Part shown: piece by piece, positions 62,413 to 64,000 of the stretch
How positions within the stretch are numbered: position 1 is the first letter of the stretch
How the letters are laid out: every line of letters begins with the position of its first letter
Source: Pseudaminobacter soli (ex Zhang et al. 2022)
GTDB lineage: Bacteria; Pseudomonadota; Alphaproteobacteria; Rhizobiales; Rhizobiaceae
Length of the DNA: 64,000 bases
Reading direction: 5' to 3'
Assembly: GCF_014595955.1 (NCBI RefSeq)
Contig: NZ_JABVCF010000007.1
Span: forward strand, 248,001-312,000
Notes under the pieces: generated by a model
Seen by the model: only the letters and a program-made list of their open reading frames with translations
Database searches by the model: none
What the model was told of the DNA's origin: nothing
Made by a program: the position numbers and the translations under genes

Positions 62413-63729
62413 CTACCAATGCCGTTCGAAGCGGCGCCGGAGCACGATGGCGGTGATGTTCATCGCCATGAGGAACACCAGCAGAATGATGATGGCGCCC
62501 GACATGCGCTCGACGAAGGCGCGCTCCGCCTCGTTCGCCCACATGTAGATCTGCACCGGGAGGGCGGTGGAGGGATCGAGCGGCGTGGTCGGATAGTCGG
62601 CGACGAAGGCGACCATGCCGATCAGAAGCAGCGGCGCGGTTTCGCCCAGGGCGCGGGCCAGGCCGATGATCGTGCCGGTCAGGATGCCGGGCGTGGCGAG
62701 CGGCAGCACATGGTGGAACACGGTCTGCGTCTTCGATGCGCCTAGCCCCAGCGCCGCCGAGCGGATCGACGGCGGCACGGCTGCCAATGCCGCCCGTGTC
62801 GCGATGATGATGGTGGGCAGCGTCATCAGGGTCAGCACCAGGCCTCCCACCAGGGCGGCCGAGCGCGGCAAGCCCATGAAATTGATGAACACCGCCAGGC
62901 CGAGCAGGCCGAATACGATCGAGGGCACCGCGGCGAGGTTGTTGATGTTGACCTCGATGATGTCGGTGAGCCGGTTCTTCGGCGCAAATTCCTCGAGATA
63001 GATCGAAGCGGCCACCCCGATCGGCAACGCGAGCACCAGCACGATCAGCATCATGTAGAACGAGCCGACGATCGCAACGCCCACGCCGGCGGTCTCGGGA
63101 CGGCTCGAGGCGCCAAAGGTGAACAGACCGGTGTTGAACTTGCCTTCCATCACGCCCTGGTCGCGCAGTTGGTTCATCCAGGCGACCTGCTTGTCCGAAA
63201 CCTTGCGGTTGCCCTCGGCGACATCGAGATCGATCTGTCCCTTGAAGGCGGAGTCGATGTTGGCGCCGGCCAGGACCCAGACGTCTTTCGTCGTGCCGAT
63301 CAGCGAGGGGTCGGCGACAACCATGTTTCGCAGCTGAGTGCGCACACCGTCGGAGACAAAGCCCTTCAGCGCCGCCATCTGCGGCTTGTCAGTCGGTGAA
63401 ATGCCGAGCCTTTCAGCCAGCGCCCGCTGCGCAAGCACCGGATAGTTCGCCTTGACGAGTACGTTGGGATCGCTGTCGCGCTTGTTCTGCGGATCGATGA
63501 CCTTCTGGTCGAAGGTGATCGGGAGCAGCACCGAGGTCTGGACGAAGGAGGTGTAGCCCTTGCCGAAGATCGACAGCAGCATCACTGCGAGAAAGACGAG
63601 GCCGACGGAAATCGCCGCCAGGCCATAGAAGCGGAAGCGCCGCTCGGCGGCATAGCGGCGCTTCAGGCCGATGTCGCGCCGGGCCGGCGCCTTGGCGACC
63701 GGCAGGCGCTCGAGGGTTGCATCGGTCAT
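62413..63729 (-). CDS. pstA: Phosphate ABC transporter permease PstA (long form)
   Basis: Permease of 438 aa, longer than the enterobacterial form because of an N-terminal domain (about 1-200) with one helix ([20 protein letters not shown]) and a periplasmic segment, as is common in alphaproteobacteria. The core has [20 protein letters not shown] and the helices of PstA. Its start overlaps the pstC stop by 4 bp. Confidence 0.96.
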   Translation of the reverse strand: MTDATLERLPVAKAPARRDIGLKRRYAAERRFRFYGLAAISVGLVFLAVMLLSIFGKGYTSFVQTSVLLPITFDQKVIDPQNKRDSDPNVLVKANYPVLAQRALAERLGISPTDKPQMAALKGFVSDGVRTQLRNMVVADPSLIGTTKDVWVLAGANIDSAFKGQIDLDVAEGNRKVSDKQVAWMNQLRDQGVMEGKFNTGLFTFGASSRPETAGVGVAIVGSFYMMLIVLVLALPIGVAASIYLEEFAPKNRLTDIIEVNINNLAAVPSIVFGLLGLAVFINFMGLPRSAALVGGLVLTLMTLPTIIIATRAALAAVPPSIRSAALGLGASKTQTVFHHVLPLATPGILTGTIIGLARALGETAPLLLIGMVAFVADYPTTPLDPSTALPVQIYMWANEAERAFVERMSGAIIILLVFLMAMNITAIVLRRRFERHW

Positions 63730-64000
63730 TCGTACTGCTCCCGGTACTTACGCACGATGTAGAGCGCAACGATGTTCATCAGAAGGGTCACCGCGAAGAG
63801 GGTGATGCCAAGCGCGAAGGCGACAAGCGTCTGCGGCGAGTTGAACTCGAGGTCGCCGGTGAGCTGATTGACGATCTTCACGGTGATCGTCGTCATCGCC
63901 TCGAAGGGATTGAGCGTCAGTCTGGCGGCGACGCCGGCGGCCAGCACCACGATCATTGTCTCGCCGATGGCGCGGGAGGCGGTGAGCAGGATGGCGCCGA
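63726..64000 (-). CDS. pstC: Phosphate ABC transporter permease PstC, 5' part beyond the window
   Basis: C-terminal fragment of PstC (about 91 codons). The reading frame is open to the window end, with ILLTASRAIGETMIVVLAAG, the conserved PstC EAA-type loop, then helices to the stop at 63726. The upstream part and pstS lie outside. First visible gene of pstC-pstA-pstB-phoU-phoB. Confidence 0.93.
   Translation of the reverse strand, partial: GAILLTASRAIGETMIVVLAAGVAARLTLNPFEAMTTITVKIVNQLTGDLEFNSPQTLVAFALGITLFAVTLLMNIVALYIVRKYREQYE

Overview
The window is GC-rich alphaproteobacterial chromosome, most like the Hyphomicrobiales (Rhizobiales) and probably a Phyllobacteriaceae/Mesorhizobium-type organism. 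The evidence is a three-gene proton-translocating transhydrogenase, an aa3-oxidase subunit IV of the alphaproteobacterial type, a FixL-FixJ-FixK oxygen cascade, a hemC-hemD-mitofilin-hemY operon, a long PstA, and GC-rich palindromic intergenic repeats of rhizobial style. This placement rests on gene content and was not tested by a search. No rRNA, tRNA, IS element, prophage or CRISPR array was seen.

Layout. 1-6.6 kb: a 5'-truncated MFS exporter; the pntAA-pntAB-pntB operon with a translationally coupled kinase-like gene; a cytochrome oxidase subunit IV; a Uma2-family protein. 7-15.2 kb: a carnitine catabolism island with a GlxA-type regulator divergent from a BKACE enzyme, an HD-domain protein and L-carnitine dehydrogenase, followed by an acyl-CoA dehydrogenase, an ADP-forming acyl-CoA ligase and a clear CaiD. 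The ligase gene carries an in-frame palindromic repeat. 15.3-18.7 kb: fixL, fixJ, a receiver-only (FixT-like) gene and fixK on the minus strand. fixK has a hairpin over its ribosome binding site and a FixJ-like site upstream.

19-26.3 kb: a probable low-oxygen/energy-stress island (zinc alcohol dehydrogenase, unknown protein, TrxC, acetyl-CoA synthetase-GNAT fusion, cytochrome c, universal stress protein, Hsp20). Three FixK/FNR-type boxes lie before its genes, so the adjacent fix cascade is the likely regulator. 26.3-31.4 kb: a MaoC dehydratase and an RND efflux pump with its adaptor.

31.6-48.3 kb: a catabolic and transport region with an RpiR regulator, N-formylglutamate amidohydrolase-like enzyme, TRAP transporter, glutamine-synthetase-like ligase, aldehyde dehydrogenase, iron alcohol dehydrogenase, PotABCD-like ABC transporter, DMT permease, DUF1737 protein, CitE-like lyase and FAD amine oxidase. 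The enzymes fit a gamma-glutamylation route for an amino alcohol or amine; this is inference.

48.5-64 kb: housekeeping genes. These are a probable ETF-beta lysine methyltransferase, an EVE protein, a YciI protein, gpsA and tsaD; the divergent hemC-hemD-mic60-hemY-terB-glutamine amidotransferase run; an MFS exporter; and the phosphate operon pstC-pstA-pstB-phoU-phoB, cut by the window end. Two families of palindromic repeat occur: two long paired inverted repeats (10.8 and 26.8 kb) and three GGGGGAG-type elements (13.65 kb inside a gene, 39.4 kb, 48.4 kb).
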